A stretch of DNA of 64,000 nucleotides from Enterococcus faecalis 13-SD-W-01. GTDB taxonomy: Bacteria > Bacillota > Bacilli > Lactobacillales > Enterococcaceae. Below, one piece after another: positions 17,895 to 28,692 of the stretch. Both the position numbers and the translations under genes were made by a program. Each line of letters begins with the position of its first letter. Within the stretch, counting starts at the first letter, position 1. The notes beneath the pieces were generated by a model. It was not told the DNA's origin, ran no database searches, and worked only from the letters and a program-made list of their open reading frames with translations. Location: assembly GCA_000415185.1 (NCBI GenBank), contig KE351679.1, positions 157,013 to 221,012 on the forward strand. The letters run 5' to 3'.

Positions 17895-18416
17895 CTAAAA
17901 ATTCTTGTGGACTTTCTGGCGATAAACCGTTGCGATTTCTTCAGCAACAGCTTTAGGAGACTTTCCTTTGGTTAAAATCACATGATTCGCCGATTCTTTG
18001 TAAAATGGATAGCGTTGTCGGTAAAGCTCAGTGAATTCATCGATGGTTTTGCCTGAAAATAGCGGACGGACTTCATGTGAGTGCTTTAATCGATAAAAAC
18101 TTTCTTCTACTGGGGCTTCCAGAAAAAAGACATGGGGCATCTTCCGCAAAATTTCACGATTTTTCGCATTTAAAATAATCCCACCGCCAGTTGATAAAAC
18201 TTGATTCTTTTTATAGACGTTCTTTTTCAATAATTCCGTCTCTTTTTGACGGAAGGCTTCCTCGCCGAAACGTTCGAAAAAAGTTGGGATCGCCATTTGA
18301 TGCTGACGTTCAAATAATCGATCAAGATCTCGATGTGTATAATCAAGTTTTCTGGCTAAACGTCTGCCGATTGTCGTTTTCCCGGAACCCATGAAACCAA
18401 TCAAAATAATCGTCAT
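17895..18416 (-). CDS. aroK: Shikimate kinase
   Basis: 173 residues, normal length. The P-loop GFMGSGKTT (7-15) binds ATP. RDLDRLFE contains the shikimate/Mg-binding Asp, STGGGI binds shikimate, and VRPLFSG is the lid with its Arg. It phosphorylates the 3-hydroxyl of shikimate with ATP. It lies 4 bp after the aroA stop at the end of the biosynthetic part of the operon, and its product is the substrate of the AroA encoded just upstream. Confidence 0.96.
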   Translation of the reverse strand: MTIILIGFMGSGKTTIGRRLARKLDYTHRDLDRLFERQHQMAIPTFFERFGEEAFRQKETELLKKNVYKKNQVLSTGGGIILNAKNREILRKMPHVFFLEAPVEESFYRLKHSHEVRPLFSGKTIDEFTELYRQRYPFYKESANHVILTKGKSPKAVAEEIATVYRQKVHKNF

Positions 18417-18420
18417 CTAT

Positions 18421-19731
<1,311 letters not shown>

Positions 19732-20898
19732 TTAGTAATTAAGAATGCGCGCACGATAATCTTGTACCGCTTGCTGTAATTCTTCTAACGTATCGGCAGG
19801 GAATTTATCTAAAAACGCTTTTGCGATCTCTGCTGCAACAACACTTTCACAAATCACACTAGCTGCAGGAACTGCCGTGCTGTCTGAACGTTCGACACTG
19901 GCTTTATACGGTTCTTTGGTATCGATATCTACACTTTGTAATGGTTTATACAGTGTAGGGATCGGCTTCATAACACCTTGGACAAGAATCGTTTCTCCAT
20001 TGGTCATTCCACCTTCAAAACCACCGAGATTATTTGAGCGGCGGGTGAATCCGCGGTCTTTGTCCCAAAGTATCTCATCCATTACTTTGGAACCAGGCAA
20101 ATCTGCCATCTTGAATCCGAGACCAAATTGGACACCTTTGAACGCATTGATGCTAGTTACGACTTGGGCGATTTTTGCATCCAATTTTTTGTCCCATTGA
20201 ACATAACTGCCTAACCCTGCTGGCACATTGGCTACAAGTACTTCGACAATGCCGCCGATCGTATCTCCAGCTTTTTTTGTTTCATCGATCAGCTTCTTAG
20301 CTTTTTCTTCCAAAGATGGATCAACCATACGAACTTCTGAAGCTTCAGAGCGTTCTTTGATGTCCGACACAGTCAATCCTTCAGCTAGCTGTGCTTCAAG
20401 TCCGCCGATTTTTAAGACATGGCCTGCGATATCAACGTCTAATTCAGCTAAAAGCAGTTTGCATACAGCCCCAATTGCTACTCGAATCGTTGTTTCTCTC
20501 GCAGATGAACGCTCTAGTACATTACGCAAATCATGATGTCCGTATTTCATTCCTCCGACTAAATCCGCATGCCCCGGTCTTGGTTTGCTGACACGACGTA
20601 ATGTGCGGTCTTTTTCTTCTACCGGTTCGACTGACATGACCGTTTGCCAATTTTTCCAGTCTTTGTTCGCAACAACCATTGTCACAGGAGAACCCAGCGT
20701 ATAGCCATGGCGCACACCAGAAGTAATACGGACCTGGTCTTTTTCGATCTTCATTCGGCCGCCTCGGCCATAACCAGCTTGACGGCGCGCAAGTTCTTTA
20801 TTGATATCTTCTTGTCTCAAAGGTAATCCAGCTGGTAATCCTTCGATAATAGCAGTCAATTCGGGACCGTGAGATTCACCTGCAGTCAAAAAACGCAT
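19732..20898 (-). CDS. aroC: Chorismate synthase
   Basis: 388 residues. FMN-binding signatures are [19 protein letters not shown] at the start, the [12 protein letters not shown] block with [29 protein letters not shown], and [15 protein letters not shown] near the end. It removes phosphate from EPSP to give chorismate and needs reduced FMN. It starts 4 bp after the aroB stop, so the two are translationally close. It is the last enzyme of the common pathway. Confidence 0.96.
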   Translation of the reverse strand: MRFLTAGESHGPELTAIIEGLPAGLPLRQEDINKELARRQAGYGRGGRMKIEKDQVRITSGVRHGYTLGSPVTMVVANKDWKNWQTVMSVEPVEEKDRTLRRVSKPRPGHADLVGGMKYGHHDLRNVLERSSARETTIRVAIGAVCKLLLAELDVDIAGHVLKIGGLEAQLAEGLTVSDIKERSEASEVRMVDPSLEEKAKKLIDETKKAGDTIGGIVEVLVANVPAGLGSYVQWDKKLDAKIAQVVTSINAFKGVQFGLGFKMADLPGSKVMDEILWDKDRGFTRRSNNLGGFEGGMTNGETILVQGVMKPIPTLYKPLQSVDIDTKEPYKASVERSDSTAVPAASVICESVVAAEIAKAFLDKFPADTLEELQQAVQDYRARILNY

Positions 20899-20902
20899 AT
20901 TT

Positions 20903-21973
20903 TTATTCTCCTCTCTGTAAAAATTCTTTCATTTCCGTTAAATGGATCGTATGGATATAAGCTTCGCCGATTTCTTTCAAAAGAATGATTTTAATTGATT
21001 CGCCCCGTGCTTTTTTGTCATGGATCAGCGCTTGGTATAATAATTCTTCATCCCAAGGTTCTGTAGTAGCTGGAAGCTGAAATTTTTCCACCATTTTTAT
21101 TAATTCATTTGTAGTTCCTATTGGCGACAAATGCTTTTGCTCGGCAATTCGATTGATTTGGATCATACCGATTGCTACAGCTTCACCATGAGTGATCGTT
21201 CCGTAACCGGCTGTTTTTTCGACCGCATGTCCAATTGTATGTCCAAAGTTGAGTATCAGGCGCTGTCCGTTATCAAATTCATCTGTTTCGACTACCGATT
21301 TTTTGATTTTTAAGCAAGAAAGGATAATTGCTTCTGCATCTTCTATAAGTTGTTCCCGATTTTCCAAAAGCGTTAACTTAACCCAAAGATTACGGTCTGC
21401 AATGGCCGCATATTTAATGATTTCTGCGATTCCTTCACTGATTCTTCTTTTTTCTAAAGACAGCAATGTATTTGGATCGATCAAAACCCCTTCCGGCTGC
21501 CAAAATGCCCCAATGATATTTTTGGCTTCTTTCATATTTACTGCTGTTTTTCCGCCAATACTGCTGTCTAATTGCGCTAAAAGCGTTGTAGGAATCTGCA
21601 AATAGTGGATGCCTCGCATAAATGTGGCTGCTGTAAAACCCGCAAGATCACCGATGACACCACCGCCTAAAGCGATGATTCCGTCACTGCGGGTGAAATT
21701 GTGTTGGATCAGCAGCTGATAAAGTTTTTCTGCTTGCCGCAGCGATTTGCTTTCTTCGCCTGGCGGAAGGACGGCTTTGATTACTTCAAAACCGTAAATG
21801 GTTAACTGATTCACAAGTTGGTCTCCGTAAAGTGCATCAACTGTCTCATCAGTGATTAGACAGATTTTTTGTTTGTTCCAAAGGTTGCTTACCCAGCTTC
21901 CTGCTTCCGAAAATCCGTTTTTTTGAATCGTGATCGTGTACGAATGATTTGGTAATTGAATGACTAACTCCAT
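20903..21973 (-). CDS. aroB: 3-dehydroquinate synthase
   Basis: 356 residues. The NAD-binding and substrate blocks [37 protein letters not shown] and [19 protein letters not shown] (carbaphosphonate-type site), and the zinc ligands in [11 protein letters not shown] and HGEAVAIGM are all present. It cyclises DAHP to 3-dehydroquinate. It lies 8 bp after aroF. No 3-dehydroquinate dehydratase (aroD/aroQ) gene is in this window, so that step must be encoded elsewhere. Confidence 0.96.
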   Translation of the reverse strand: MELVIQLPNHSYTITIQKNGFSEAGSWVSNLWNKQKICLITDETVDALYGDQLVNQLTIYGFEVIKAVLPPGEESKSLRQAEKLYQLLIQHNFTRSDGIIALGGGVIGDLAGFTAATFMRGIHYLQIPTTLLAQLDSSIGGKTAVNMKEAKNIIGAFWQPEGVLIDPNTLLSLEKRRISEGIAEIIKYAAIADRNLWVKLTLLENREQLIEDAEAIILSCLKIKKSVVETDEFDNGQRLILNFGHTIGHAVEKTAGYGTITHGEAVAIGMIQINRIAEQKHLSPIGTTNELIKMVEKFQLPATTEPWDEELLYQALIHDKKARGESIKIILLKEIGEAYIHTIHLTEMKEFLQRGE

Positions 21974-21981
21974 TGTTTCAC

Positions 21982-23007
21982 CTACTTATACAACGCGTTG
22001 ATTTCCCGCATGGCTTTTTCTAAGATATGGACTTCTTCCATCATCTTCAAATATGTTTTTTCATTTAATGATTGCGGACCGTCAGACCAAGCATTTGCAG
22101 GATCGGGGTGGATTTCCACGATCATTCCGTCTGCGCCAGAAGCAACTCCAGCTCTAGCCATAGGAGTCACAAGATCCCACACGCCTGTTCCGTGACTTGG
22201 GTCAACGATGATTGGAAAATGACTCAATTTTTTGATCAAAGGAACAGCACTAAGATCGAACGTATTTCTTGTTGCGGTTTCATACGTGCGGATCCCGCGC
22301 TCGATAAAAATGATTTTGTTGTTGTTTTGGACGGCGATATATTCAGCAGCATTCAGCCATTCATTGATTGTTCCAGAGATTCCTCTTTTCAGTCCAATGG
22401 GTTTCTGGGTTTTACCAACGGCTTCTAATAAACGGAAATTCTGCATGTTTCGCGCACCGATTTGTAAAATATCACTATAATGAGCCACCATATCGATATG
22501 TGCTTCATCCATGACTTCTGTAATGACCTGCATCCCAAATTCGTCTGCTGCTTGACGGATATATTTCAAGCCTTCTTCTTCTAATCCTTGGAAAGCATAA
22601 GGTGATGTACGAGGTTTGAAGGCACCGCCGCGCAAGATTTTGGCTCCGCCAGCTTTGGCTATTCGTGCCGTTTCTCTGATCTGGTCTAATCCTTCGATGG
22701 AACAAGGACCTGCCATTGTGACAAAACTGCCGTCGCCTATTTTCACACCATTGACATCAACGATCGTATCTTGCGGATGGAATTCCCGGGAAGTCAATTT
22801 GTATGTATTGGTGATGCGTACGACTTCTTCTACACCTTCGTATCGTTGGAAAGCTACATCTTGGACATTTCTCGTATCACCGACAACGCCTAAAACAAGC
22901 TGGTCATTTCCATGATTGATTTGGACATCCATTCCCTCTGATTTGATACGTTCGATCACTTGGTCGACTTGTTCTTTTTCAGCTTCTGTTTTCATTATGA
23001 TGATCAT
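21982..23007 (-). CDS. aroF: 3-deoxy-7-phosphoheptulonate (DAHP) synthase with N-terminal regulatory domain
   Basis: 341 residues. An ACT/ferredoxin-like regulatory domain (about 1-70) precedes a type I beta DAHP synthase barrel with VTMAGPCSIEG, KILRGGAFKPRTSPYAFQG, IGLKRGISGTINEWLNAAEY and PIIVDPSHGTG. It condenses phosphoenolpyruvate and erythrose 4-phosphate. The N-terminal domain usually gives feedback control by an aromatic amino acid or chorismate-level metabolite. The ATG at 23007, with AAAGGAG seven bases upstream, is preferred over 23079. It overlaps the end of aroE by 29 bp. Confidence 0.93.
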   Translation of the reverse strand: MIIIMKTEAEKEQVDQVIERIKSEGMDVQINHGNDQLVLGVVGDTRNVQDVAFQRYEGVEEVVRITNTYKLTSREFHPQDTIVDVNGVKIGDGSFVTMAGPCSIEGLDQIRETARIAKAGGAKILRGGAFKPRTSPYAFQGLEEEGLKYIRQAADEFGMQVITEVMDEAHIDMVAHYSDILQIGARNMQNFRLLEAVGKTQKPIGLKRGISGTINEWLNAAEYIAVQNNNKIIFIERGIRTYETATRNTFDLSAVPLIKKLSHFPIIVDPSHGTGVWDLVTPMARAGVASGADGMIVEIHPDPANAWSDGPQSLNEKTYLKMMEEVHILEKAMREINALYK

Positions 23008-23875
23008 TGTTTTGCTCCTTTTGTTCAAGTTCTTTTCTAATTGTTTCAATAGGCATTTTTTTACCTGTCCATAATTCAAATGCTGCTGCTCCTTGATGAA
23101 GCAGCATGCCTAATCCATTTAATGTCACAGCTCCCGCATGTTTCGCTTCTTTCAGCAAACGTGTTTCGCTAGGTGCATAGATCAAATCCGCAACAGCTAA
23201 TTTGGCAGAAAACATTTCAGGATGTGTTAAAGGTGTTTCATCTTTTTTTGAACCCATACCGATATCTGTTGCGTTGATTAGCAAGCGGCTTTCAGCTAAA
23301 TCTTTTGCCAGCTGTTTTTCATCCGAAAAATCAATAACACGGATCGGGCAACTGGTTTGTTTTGCGATGTCTTCAAAAAAGCGGACTGTCTGAGCAAAGG
23401 TCGCGTTTTTCCGCTTGTAAATAGTGATTTCGCCAATACCATCTAATGCCGCTTGGACAGCAATGGCTTTTGCTGCTCCGCCAGCACCTAAAATCACAGC
23501 TTTTTCATCTTCCCACTGGACACCTGCTTCATCTGCACTTTGCCAAAATCCGCGTCCGTCCGTGTTATAACCAATCAGTTTGCCGTTTTTATGGACGATC
23601 GTGTTGACCGCTCCAATCAGCTGCGCTTCTTCACTGATAGCATCTAATAAAGGGAAAACAGCTTTTTTATTGGGCATCGAAAGATTTGCACCTAGCATAT
23701 CAAATGTTCGGATGCTTTCAACAGCTTGCGGCAGTCTTTGATTATCCACATCGAAAGCAAGATAGACTGCATTGATCTCATTTACTTCAAAAGATTTGTT
23801 ATGGATGAATGGCGATAAACTATGTGCTGCTGGCGAGGCAAAAAGCCCAGCAAGTTTCGTACTTCCTGTAATCAA
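22979..23875 (-). CDS. aroE: Shikimate dehydrogenase
   Basis: 298 residues. The substrate domain has SPAAHSLSPFIHN, the catalytic Lys in LSMPNKKAV and Asn in GAVNTIV. The NADP Rossmann fold has VILGAGGAAKAIAVQAA, then ATDIGM and GLGMLLHQGAAAFELWTG. It reduces 3-dehydroshikimate to shikimate. The start is a TTG with AGAGAGGAG upstream and is the first cistron of the aro operon. The coding start lies 24 bp downstream of a terminator-like hairpin in the leader. Confidence 0.94.
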   Translation of the reverse strand: MITGSTKLAGLFASPAAHSLSPFIHNKSFEVNEINAVYLAFDVDNQRLPQAVESIRTFDMLGANLSMPNKKAVFPLLDAISEEAQLIGAVNTIVHKNGKLIGYNTDGRGFWQSADEAGVQWEDEKAVILGAGGAAKAIAVQAALDGIGEITIYKRKNATFAQTVRFFEDIAKQTSCPIRVIDFSDEKQLAKDLAESRLLINATDIGMGSKKDETPLTHPEMFSAKLAVADLIYAPSETRLLKEAKHAGAVTLNGLGMLLHQGAAAFELWTGKKMPIETIRKELEQKEQNNDHHNENRS

Positions 23876-23898
23876 GGATCGTTCTCCTCTCTAAGATA

Positions 23899-23938
23899 AA
23901 AAGGGGCTGTGACATAAGTTGATGTCATAACCCCTTTT
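23899..23938 (-). promoter_or_regulatory. Terminator-like hairpin in the aro operon leader
   Basis: A long stem (AAAAGGGG with CCCCTTTT, extended by TGACAT/ATGTCA) is followed on the minus strand by TTTTTATC and then the aroE ribosome site. It lies between the only good promoter (24113-24142) and aroE, so it should terminate or attenuate transcription unless an alternative structure forms. I see no T-box sequence. Confidence 0.5.
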
Positions 23939-23963
23939 CTGGATAGTCGTCTTCGGCATCAAG

Positions 23964-24071
23964 TCAAAAAGTTGAGCTTCGGGCGCAATCGTTATAAATA
24001 AACGTACAGCTGCAATAGCCTGACAGCTCCTTGCCAGTTCTGCTTGTATGAAGCAGAAGAAGAACATTCAT
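23964..24071 (-). CDS. Possible 35-residue leader peptide upstream of aroE
   Basis: A 35-codon frame in the aro leader starts at an ATG after AGAGGAATC and begins MNVLLLLHTSRTGKEL. It ends with TGA 25 bp before the hairpin and contains two Tyr and two Phe codons but no tight run of aromatic codons. A leader peptide controlling the hairpin is conceivable, but chance is a real alternative. Confidence 0.2.
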   Translation of the reverse strand: MNVLLLLHTSRTGKELSGYCSCTFIYNDCARSSTF

Positions 24072-24112
24072 GATTCCTCTGTTTCTTTGGCAGCATTTTG
24101 ACGATCGTACAT

Positions 24113-24142
24113 AGTATAGGCTGAATCAGCGGAAATTGTCAA
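24113..24142 (-). promoter_or_regulatory. Promoter of the aro operon
   Basis: On the minus strand, a perfect -35 TTGACA (24137-24142), 18-bp spacer and -10 TATACT (24113-24118). Transcription would begin near 24106, giving a leader of about 230 nt before aroE. The rest of the gap up to 24388 holds only a -10-like TATAAT (24332-24337) for the plus-strand yitT gene. Confidence 0.7.
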
Positions 24143-24388
24143 TGCTTTTCACGATTCACAAATAACGCAGCGGAATGAAGAAAAAAGAAAAAATGCCGCT
24201 GATTGTTTTTTGAAAGTCGCTATTCTATTTATAGATAGGTTTTCGTCTTTCTACGCTGTTTTTTCTGCATTCGTATTAAACAAAGATTTTAGCTTGTATA
24301 AAATGCTTTAGGAAAATCTCTATTATTAGGTTATAATAAAAATAACATTATTTTTTAATAATAAATCTTATACTTGGGATGTGGATAG

Positions 24389-25228
24389 ATGAAGAAATTG
24401 GTTTGGAGTTATGCAAAAATATTATTTGCTTTAGTTATATTAGGTGTGAGTATCAATATGTTCCTCGGGCCTCATCATATTGCCGCTGGTGGTGTCAGCG
24501 GATTAGGGATTTTGTTAGAATCTGCTTTAGGATTCAATCGAGCGCTGGTTATTTTCGTTTTAAATGCTGTTATGCTTGTCCTTGCCCTTCTTTTTTTAGG
24601 GAAGAATCTGTTTTTCAAAGTTCTCTTTGGCAGTATCATTTTTCCACTAGTGATTGCTGTTGTCCCTGAAACAATGGTCACGAGCGATCGACTGCTTTCG
24701 GTTATTTTCGGAAGTGCGATTTTTGCGCTAGGTGTCGCTATTCTTTACAAAAACAACTCTTCTAGCGGAGGTACAACGATTCCGCCGCTGATTTTCAAAA
24801 AGTATTTTGGGCTGAATACATCAATTGGGCTTTTAGCAACCGATGCAGTAGTTGTTTCCTTGAACCTATTTATCTTTGGTTTTGAAGAGTTTCTTTACGC
24901 AATCTTGTCTATCGTTATCACTTCGATGGTCATGACCTATATCGAAACAGGGATGAATCGTAAAAAATCAATCATGCTGATGAGCGAGGATCATCTAGAA
25001 GAAATCCGCGAACGCTTGAATCAAGAAATCGACCGAGGTTTAACATTGCTTGATGCAAAAGGCGGCTTCAATAAAAAAGCCAAAGAAGTCCTGATGATCA
25101 TTACTACGGATCAGGAATTTTTAAAAATCAAAGCTATTGTTGAGGAAATCGATCCGGAAGCATTCGTTGTCGTCAGCAACGTAGCAGAAGTAATGGGAAG
25201 CGGCTTTACTTACCACCCTATCGAATAA
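24389..25228 (+). CDS. YitT-family membrane protein with DUF2179 domain
   Basis: 279 residues, the usual length. Five hydrophobic segments (to about residue 195) include GGVSGLGILLE and SSGGTTIPPLIFKKYFGL. A cytoplasmic C-terminal DUF2179 domain follows (about 200-275, with LTLLDAKGGFNKKAKEVLMI and EIDPEAFVVVSNVAEVMGSGF). Function in the family is not established. The LysR gene follows 39 bp downstream on the same strand, so co-transcription is likely. Compare the shorter paralogue at 4125, which has no C-terminal domain. Confidence 0.88.
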   Translation: MKKLVWSYAKILFALVILGVSINMFLGPHHIAAGGVSGLGILLESALGFNRALVIFVLNAVMLVLALLFLGKNLFFKVLFGSIIFPLVIAVVPETMVTSDRLLSVIFGSAIFALGVAILYKNNSSSGGTTIPPLIFKKYFGLNTSIGLLATDAVVVSLNLFIFGFEEFLYAILSIVITSMVMTYIETGMNRKKSIMLMSEDHLEEIRERLNQEIDRGLTLLDAKGGFNKKAKEVLMIITTDQEFLKIKAIVEEIDPEAFVVVSNVAEVMGSGFTYHPIE

Positions 25229-25267
25229 TACAATGAAACCGAAAATATTGGGAAAGGAAGAAAATAA

Positions 25268-26086
25268 ATGTTTCAATGGATCCTGACTTTTTTATCTGTT
25301 TATGAGACCCGAAGCTTTACAAAATCTGCAGAGCTGCTGTTTGTCTCACAGCCTACTGTTTCCATGCAGATCAAGAAATTGGAGCACGAGCTGGGCAGCC
25401 AGTTATTCGTCCGTCGCGGGAATAATGCGCTATCTCCTACAAAAAGTGCGGATTATCTTTACCCGAAACTTCTGCATATCAAAGAAGAATGGCGGGATGC
25501 GGCCAATAAAATCGCCAATCAAGAAAATTTCAGAGAAACATGTACGATTGCTTGTTCCAACACAAGCGCAACCCATTTGATGCCTCAAGTCATGCAAGAG
25601 CTTTTGACACGATTCCCTCAATGCGATTTTCGTTTGGAGATGATGAATTCTCATGAAGTGATCCAATCATTGGAACAACATAAAGCACAAATCGGCATCA
25701 CTGAAAATCGCGAGACGAATCCAGCGTTGGAACGTAACTTTTTATTAGAAGACGAACTAGTACTAGCTGGTGATCCAGAATCGGAGTTTTGGTTGCTGCG
25801 GGAAGAACATTCAGGCCTGCATTATTTTAATATGCTTTATCTGAAAAAGAACGATCTCTCGCCCAGAATCATCTCTGTCAACAACAATGATGTGATTGCG
25901 CAATTGCTCAGTGCAAAAGTAGGTCAAACGATCATTTCGAAACTTTCATTATTGCCTGGCATCCCCTATCAACAAATCGACGAGCCAAATAAACGCGAAT
26001 TTTACCTGTTCCAGCGAAAAAATCTGGAACATCCGCTTTTTCTAAAAATAGCAGCTGCTATTCAGCATTTTTTTCAAAATCAATAA
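25268..26086 (+). CDS. LysR-family transcriptional regulator
   Basis: 272 residues. The N-terminal winged helix-turn-helix has the LysR signature (FLSVYETRSFTKSAELLFVSQP, about 8-29). A two-lobed effector domain (about 90-265) begins CTIACSNTSATHLMPQVMQ. It is shorter than the usual 290-310 residues but complete to the end of the second lobe. GGAAAGGAAG precedes the ATG. It may regulate the upstream yitT gene, with which it seems co-transcribed. The inducer is unknown. Confidence 0.88.
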   Translation: MFQWILTFLSVYETRSFTKSAELLFVSQPTVSMQIKKLEHELGSQLFVRRGNNALSPTKSADYLYPKLLHIKEEWRDAANKIANQENFRETCTIACSNTSATHLMPQVMQELLTRFPQCDFRLEMMNSHEVIQSLEQHKAQIGITENRETNPALERNFLLEDELVLAGDPESEFWLLREEHSGLHYFNMLYLKKNDLSPRIISVNNNDVIAQLLSAKVGQTIISKLSLLPGIPYQQIDEPNKREFYLFQRKNLEHPLFLKIAAAIQHFFQNQ

Positions 26087-26205
26087 AAGGTTGTTTTTTC
26101 AGTGATTTGAACCTCGGGGATCAGAAGCATTACCAATCGAAAATAAGTTTCTTTTTTGATTGGTAATGCTTCACCTCGAGAGTTGACTGAGAAAACAACT
26201 TTTTT
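26085..26205. terminator. Large nested hairpin between convergent lysR and ybaK genes
   Basis: An inner perfect 15-bp stem GAAGCATTACCAATC/GATTGGTAATGCTTC (26124-26138, 26158-26172) is enclosed by an outer stem of about 17 bp whose arms (26085-26103, 26186-26205) start in one stop codon and end in the other. Poly-A and poly-T edges make it a bidirectional terminator filling the whole 117-bp gap. Confidence 0.75.
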
Positions 26206-26692
26206 AAAATTTTTCCGTATAAAAATAGACCGGATTTTTCAATGCAGAAAAAAGAAGCGGCAGATCTTCGACTTGAAGAACCATTGTACGATCTGGTCTG
26301 CCAGGAGCAAAAACGATTTTTTCTGATTGGAATAATTCTTCATCGATAACGAGCGGGATTTCTCTTTCGTAACCAAAGGGAGAAACCGCCCCTTTTTCCT
26401 GCCCAGTCAATTCTTTCATTTCTTCTGTATCGACGACTGAAACACGCTGTCCGACTAATTTACTGATTTGTTTGAAGTTGGTCCGCTTAGTTGTAAATGT
26501 CACAAAAATAAAGTACTGTCCTGTTTTGCCTTTCAAAAACAGGCTTTTTGTTTCTGTTCCTGAAAAACCTTGTTCTTCTTTGACGACTAGCGCATCTTCA
26601 TTTGTAAAAATCGCACGATGCGTATAAAGCTCATAAGTGATTCCAGCTGCTTTTAATGTTTGTTCTAGTTTAGCCAAATCGACCATTTTCAT
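26204..26692 (-). CDS. YbaK/ProX-type aminoacyl-tRNA deacylase
   Basis: About 162 residues of the YbaK/PrdX fold, with the conserved Lys region in TFTTKRTNFKQISKLVG and the substrate loop GAVSPFGYEREIPLVIDEEL. Members hydrolyse tRNA mischarged during synthetase errors, for example Ala-tRNAPro. Length and motifs fit the stand-alone PrdX/ProXp-ala group, but the exact tRNA substrate cannot be read. Three starts are possible (GTG 26695, ATG 26692, ATG 26686) near an AAGGA site. It is convergent with lysR. Confidence 0.8.
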   Translation of the reverse strand: MKMVDLAKLEQTLKAAGITYELYTHRAIFTNEDALVVKEEQGFSGTETKSLFLKGKTGQYFIFVTFTTKRTNFKQISKLVGQRVSVVDTEEMKELTGQEKGAVSPFGYEREIPLVIDEELFQSEKIVFAPGRPDRTMVLQVEDLPLLFSALKNPVYFYTEKF

Positions 26693-26823
26693 CACATCCT
26701 TATTTTCACTTTATAGCAACCTTTAGGCAAATTCAACTATAACGAAAGAGAAAAAAGGAGAAATCTGTCTTCTTATTTGCTATGAAAACTGATTGATAAC
26801 GAATGGCGTCTTTTCTGTTCCTT

Positions 26824-27594
26824 TTATTGAAAAAGCGGCAATTTTTGCAGTTCAAACAATGTATCGATCGTATAATCTGCCCCAGTTTGGATAAATTTTT
26901 CTCTGGCAGTATGCTTCAGATTTTCTTGTTTTTCTTTCGATAAAGCAGTAAATTCCTCTTCAGACAATCCCAAAAGTGAGCTTCCTTCGATTACACCGAT
27001 TGTTTTCACGCCTGCCTGTTTTCCTTCTTGGATGTCGGATAGCGTATCACCAACTTTTACTACTTGTTCCACCGAATCGATACCGGCAGCTTTCATATTA
27101 GAAAAAACCATATAAGGATAAGGCCTTCCGTAATTATCAACTTCTGTCGGGGTAACGATGGTATCTGGGGCGTAACCTTGTTTTGCAGCAGTTGCGGCGG
27201 CAATATCTATCATTTCACGTGTATAACCTGTTGTACTGCCGATTATGATTTCTTTTTCTTTTAATGCATTGATTGCTTGGAAAGTATCGGGTTTTAACTG
27301 AGAATGGTGCGCCAGATTTTCAAATAATTTTTCTTCAAAAGAAGCATAGATTTCCTTGATTTCTTGTTCTTCCGGACCTCGATTATAAAGAGTTTCCCAT
27401 GCTTGTTTGATTCGCTCTTTACCCAGCATGTAACGAATATGGTCCATTTTCAACATGCCCATCGGTTCACGGATCTCTTCAAATGTCGGTTGGATTCCTT
27501 GTTCTGCAAAAGCTTCGTAAAAAGCGTTGACTGGAGCCATACAACCATAATCAATGGTCGTACCTGCCCAATCAAAAATCACCATTTTTATCAT
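26824..27594 (-). CDS. phnX: Phosphonoacetaldehyde hydrolase (phosphonatase)
   Basis: 256 residues, HAD superfamily. The nucleophile Asp8 lies in IFDWAGTTID, and Lys49 in MGMLKMDHIR forms the Schiff base with phosphonoacetaldehyde that distinguishes PhnX from other HADs. The GSTTGYTREMID and KVGDTLSDIQEGK motifs complete the site. It splits the C-P bond to acetaldehyde and phosphate. It is the last gene of the phn operon and overlaps phnW by 4 bp (ATGA), matching its use of the PhnW product. Confidence 0.96.
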   Translation of the reverse strand: MIKMVIFDWAGTTIDYGCMAPVNAFYEAFAEQGIQPTFEEIREPMGMLKMDHIRYMLGKERIKQAWETLYNRGPEEQEIKEIYASFEEKLFENLAHHSQLKPDTFQAINALKEKEIIIGSTTGYTREMIDIAAATAAKQGYAPDTIVTPTEVDNYGRPYPYMVFSNMKAAGIDSVEQVVKVGDTLSDIQEGKQAGVKTIGVIEGSSLLGLSEEEFTALSKEKQENLKHTAREKFIQTGADYTIDTLFELQKLPLFQ

Positions 27595-28676
27595 TTTATC
27601 TGCTCCATATATTCTTTTATTTTCTCTGTCAGCTGGTACATATCTTCCGGATAGATGTCCCCAATATTGCCGATCCTAAATGAATCTGCATTGCTGATTT
27701 TTCCTGGATAAATGGCAAAGCCGTTTTCTTTCAAATAAGCGTAAAAAGAGCCAAAATCAAATGTCTCGTATTTTGGATAAAGAAACGAAGTGATAAATGG
27801 TCCTTGCCCCTCTTTGACATATCGTTCAAATCCTAATGCTGTCATCTGTTTGTACAAGATTTGATTATTTTTAAAGTAACGCTGATAGCGAGCCTCGATT
27901 CCTCCTTCTTCTTGAAGTTCTTTCAACGCTTGAGCAAAGGCCAAGACTGTATGCGTCGGCGAAGTATAGCGCCACTTCCCGTCTTTTTCCATGACTTCCT
28001 GTTGTTCGTGGAGGTCAAGAGAGACTGTTCGCGCATTTCCCTTAGTTTTTGCCAATGCTTCTCTTTCGCAAATCACAAATCCAAAACCAGGCACGCCTTG
28101 GATACACTTATTGGCACTTGAAATCAAAAAATGGATCCCTAATTCTTTTACTGCAATAGGAATGCCGCCAAAACTAGACATAGCATCAACGATAAACAGC
28201 AGCTCATGTTCTTTGACTAGCTGTGAAAGTTCTTCTAAATCATTCAATAATCCTGAAGTTGTTTCATTATGAACGATTGTTACGGCTGTTATTTCTGGAT
28301 CATGAGTAAGGATTTCTTGTATCTTATTGTTATCGAAGGCTGTATTTTCATCTGTTTGATAGACCGTGTGCCGGACGCCGTGACGTTGGATCATTTGAAC
28401 CATCCGCTTCCCATATGCTCCATTGCTGCAGATCAATAACTTATCCTCTTTTGACAACGTCGAGCTTAGTACGGCTTCGACACAAAAGGAGCCGCTGCCT
28501 TGCAGCAAAACAGTCGTAAACTCTTCTTCTGAAACATTTGCCAATCTCAAAAGTTCTTTGCGGATTGCTTGGGTAATTATTTTGTAATCATCATCCCAGG
28601 TGCAATGATCAACAAGCATCGCTTCTTTTACTGTGTCAGAGGTAGTTAACGGTCCAGGGGTCAATAGTTTATACAT
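27591..28676 (-). CDS. phnW: 2-aminoethylphosphonate--pyruvate transaminase
   Basis: 361 residues, class V PLP aminotransferase. It begins LLTPGPLTTSDTVKEAMLVDHCTWDDDY, with the PLP-binding GSGSFCVEAV region, Asp in FIVDAMSSFGG and the PLP lysine Lys190 in ISSANKCIQGVPGFGFV. It transfers the amino group of 2-aminoethylphosphonate to pyruvate, giving phosphonoacetaldehyde and alanine. It lies 16 bp after the PHP gene and overlaps phnX. Confidence 0.96.
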   Translation of the reverse strand: MYKLLTPGPLTTSDTVKEAMLVDHCTWDDDYKIITQAIRKELLRLANVSEEEFTTVLLQGSGSFCVEAVLSSTLSKEDKLLICSNGAYGKRMVQMIQRHGVRHTVYQTDENTAFDNNKIQEILTHDPEITAVTIVHNETTSGLLNDLEELSQLVKEHELLFIVDAMSSFGGIPIAVKELGIHFLISSANKCIQGVPGFGFVICEREALAKTKGNARTVSLDLHEQQEVMEKDGKWRYTSPTHTVLAFAQALKELQEEGGIEARYQRYFKNNQILYKQMTALGFERYVKEGQGPFITSFLYPKYETFDFGSFYAYLKENGFAIYPGKISNADSFRIGNIGDIYPEDMYQLTEKIKEYMEQIK

Positions 28677-28692
28677 TTCTTCACTCCTTCAT

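Noticed and set aside
23880..24142. T-box or amino-acid riboswitch in the aro leader
   Set aside because: I found no T-box consensus, specifier stem or known riboswitch core; only the hairpin and promoter are supported.
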